Assembly (NCBI GenBank): GCA_034189695.1
Contig: JAXHUA010000103.1
Span: forward strand, 1-6,362
Length of the DNA stretch: 6,362 nucleotides
Source: JAXHUA01 sp034189695
GTDB taxonomy: Bacteria; Chloroflexota; Dehalococcoidia; E44-bin15
Reading direction: 5' to 3'
The notes under the pieces: model-generated
Seen by the model: the letters and a program-made list of their open reading frames with translations, nothing else
The model's database searches: none
Told to the model about the DNA's origin: nothing
Position numbers and translations under genes: made by a program
Shown: one piece after another, positions 5,941 to 6,362 of the stretch
Layout: each line of letters opens with the position of its first letter
Position numbering within the stretch: position 1 is the first letter of the stretch

Positions 5941-6362
5941 CTATTCACTCTCCTTCACTTCTTTGACTATGTTATCCCACCTATCCTCATACCCGCGAAC
6001 ATCATCCAGCTTGACTACCCATAGGTTGGGCTTTCTCTTCTCTTCCCGTTCTTTCTGAAGCATTTCTTCCCAGGTCAACTTGTGCTTGTCCTGATACCGT
6101 TGCATGTATCTCTTCGTCTCGGATTTGAGGAGGTTTCGCATTTCATGCCGGGGCACGATGAAGTATCTTGGATTGTCGACATCCGATATGTTCACGAAGA
6201 TGAAAGCGGACAGTATCTTCTCATCAATTTTCTGTTCACAGTCATTCCAATGGGCAGATAAGACTGGGAACTCCTTCTTGTCCGTACACTTGACTTGAAT
6301 GCCAATCGCTTCATTATCGATTGGGTCGAGAACAACAACATCATATCCCTGTGTGTTTCTTG
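5941..6362 (-). CDS. Candidate PD-(D/E)XK nuclease-fold protein (N-terminus outside window)
   Basis: The minus-strand frame is open from the window edge to a TAG at 5943-5941, giving 139 visible C-terminal residues; the gene starts beyond 6362. The visible part begins TQGYDVVVLDPIDNEAIG then IQVKCTDKKEF. This is the core layout of restriction-endonuclease-like folds: an acidic residue (D7 of the visible part) at the start of a strand, then a strand ending x-V-K, with Gln 22 in place of the usual Asp/Glu and Lys 24 as the catalytic-type lysine. IGIQVK and the later FIFVNISDVDNPRYFIVP resemble DUF4365-type and related nuclease-like proteins. The tail is highly charged and helical. A GTG at 6195 is not the true start, because the frame is open and fold-like well upstream of it. 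GC is about 47%. Two hairpins follow its stop. Exact family and activity are uncertain. Confidence 0.7.
   Translation of the reverse strand, partial: RNTQGYDVVVLDPIDNEAIGIQVKCTDKKEFPVLSAHWNDCEQKIDEKILSAFIFVNISDVDNPRYFIVPRHEMRNLLKSETKRYMQRYQDKHKLTWEEMLQKEREEKRKPNLWVVKLDDVRGYEDRWDNIVKEVKESE

Larger units (their letters stand above)
4787..6362. mobile_element. Putative left edge of a tRNA-Glu-associated genomic island (right end not in window)
   Basis: Immediately after the tRNA-Glu 3' end the coding strand flips to minus. GC drops from about 70% (42/60 in 4141-4200) to about 45-47% (27/60 in 5161-5220; 28/60 in 6001-6060), and the genes become accessory-type DNA-acting candidates. tRNA 3' ends are well-known targets of tyrosine integrases. 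No integrase and no second copy of the tRNA 3' end are visible in the window, so this is an inference from context, not a demonstrated element. Confidence 0.38.

Noticed and set aside
5653..5948. Three minus-strand frames of 70-80 codons in the GC-rich gap
   Set aside because: Their products are Ser/Pro/His-rich low-complexity sequence from the purine-rich plus strand, with no ribosome sites and mutual overlap.

Overview
The window is bacterial and falls into two parts. The left part (about 1-4800) is GC-rich (42 of 60 bases in 4141-4200) and tightly packed, with everything on the plus strand. It carries five confident housekeeping-type genes plus tRNA-Glu. Short intergenic gaps, ATGA-type overlaps, TTG starts and frequent AGG and ATA codons alongside high third-position GC are what I see. 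From this style and the gene families I would guess Chloroflexota (Dehalococcoidia-like), but that is a low-confidence inference.

Layout of the left part: a possible gene tail (1-60); a short leader with a promoter; a Kef-type monovalent cation:proton antiporter with a C-terminal TrkA-N/RCK domain (196-1893, TTG start); a histidine-phosphatase/phosphoglycerate-mutase-like enzyme (1907-2518, TTG start); an endonuclease III DNA glycosylase/AP lyase with a 4Fe-4S cluster loop (2515-3201, ATGA overlap); a small HEXXH zincin-type metallopeptidase (3213-3587); and argC, N-acetyl-gamma-glutamyl-phosphate reductase (3637-4662). The first four are probably one transcription unit. argC follows on the same strand after 49 bp with its own strong Shine-Dalgarno. 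A tRNA-Glu(UUC) gene with its own promoter and an encoded CCA end closes this part (4710-4786).

The right part (4787-6362) changes character at the 3' end of the tRNA. Both genes are on the minus strand and their GC is much lower (about 45-57% in the 60-base blocks I counted). The first (4823-5509) looks like a diverged member of the uracil-DNA glycosylase superfamily. The second (5941 to beyond the window end) looks like a PD-(D/E)XK nuclease-fold protein, of which only the C-terminal 139 residues are visible. They are separated by about 430 bp of GC-rich sequence without a convincing gene, holding two adjacent hairpins. A tRNA 3' end followed by a strand switch, a composition switch and two probable DNA-acting proteins is the classic appearance of the edge of an integrated genomic island, possibly a defence or DNA-modification cargo. 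No integrase, second attachment site or known defence system is visible, so the island and its function remain inferences.
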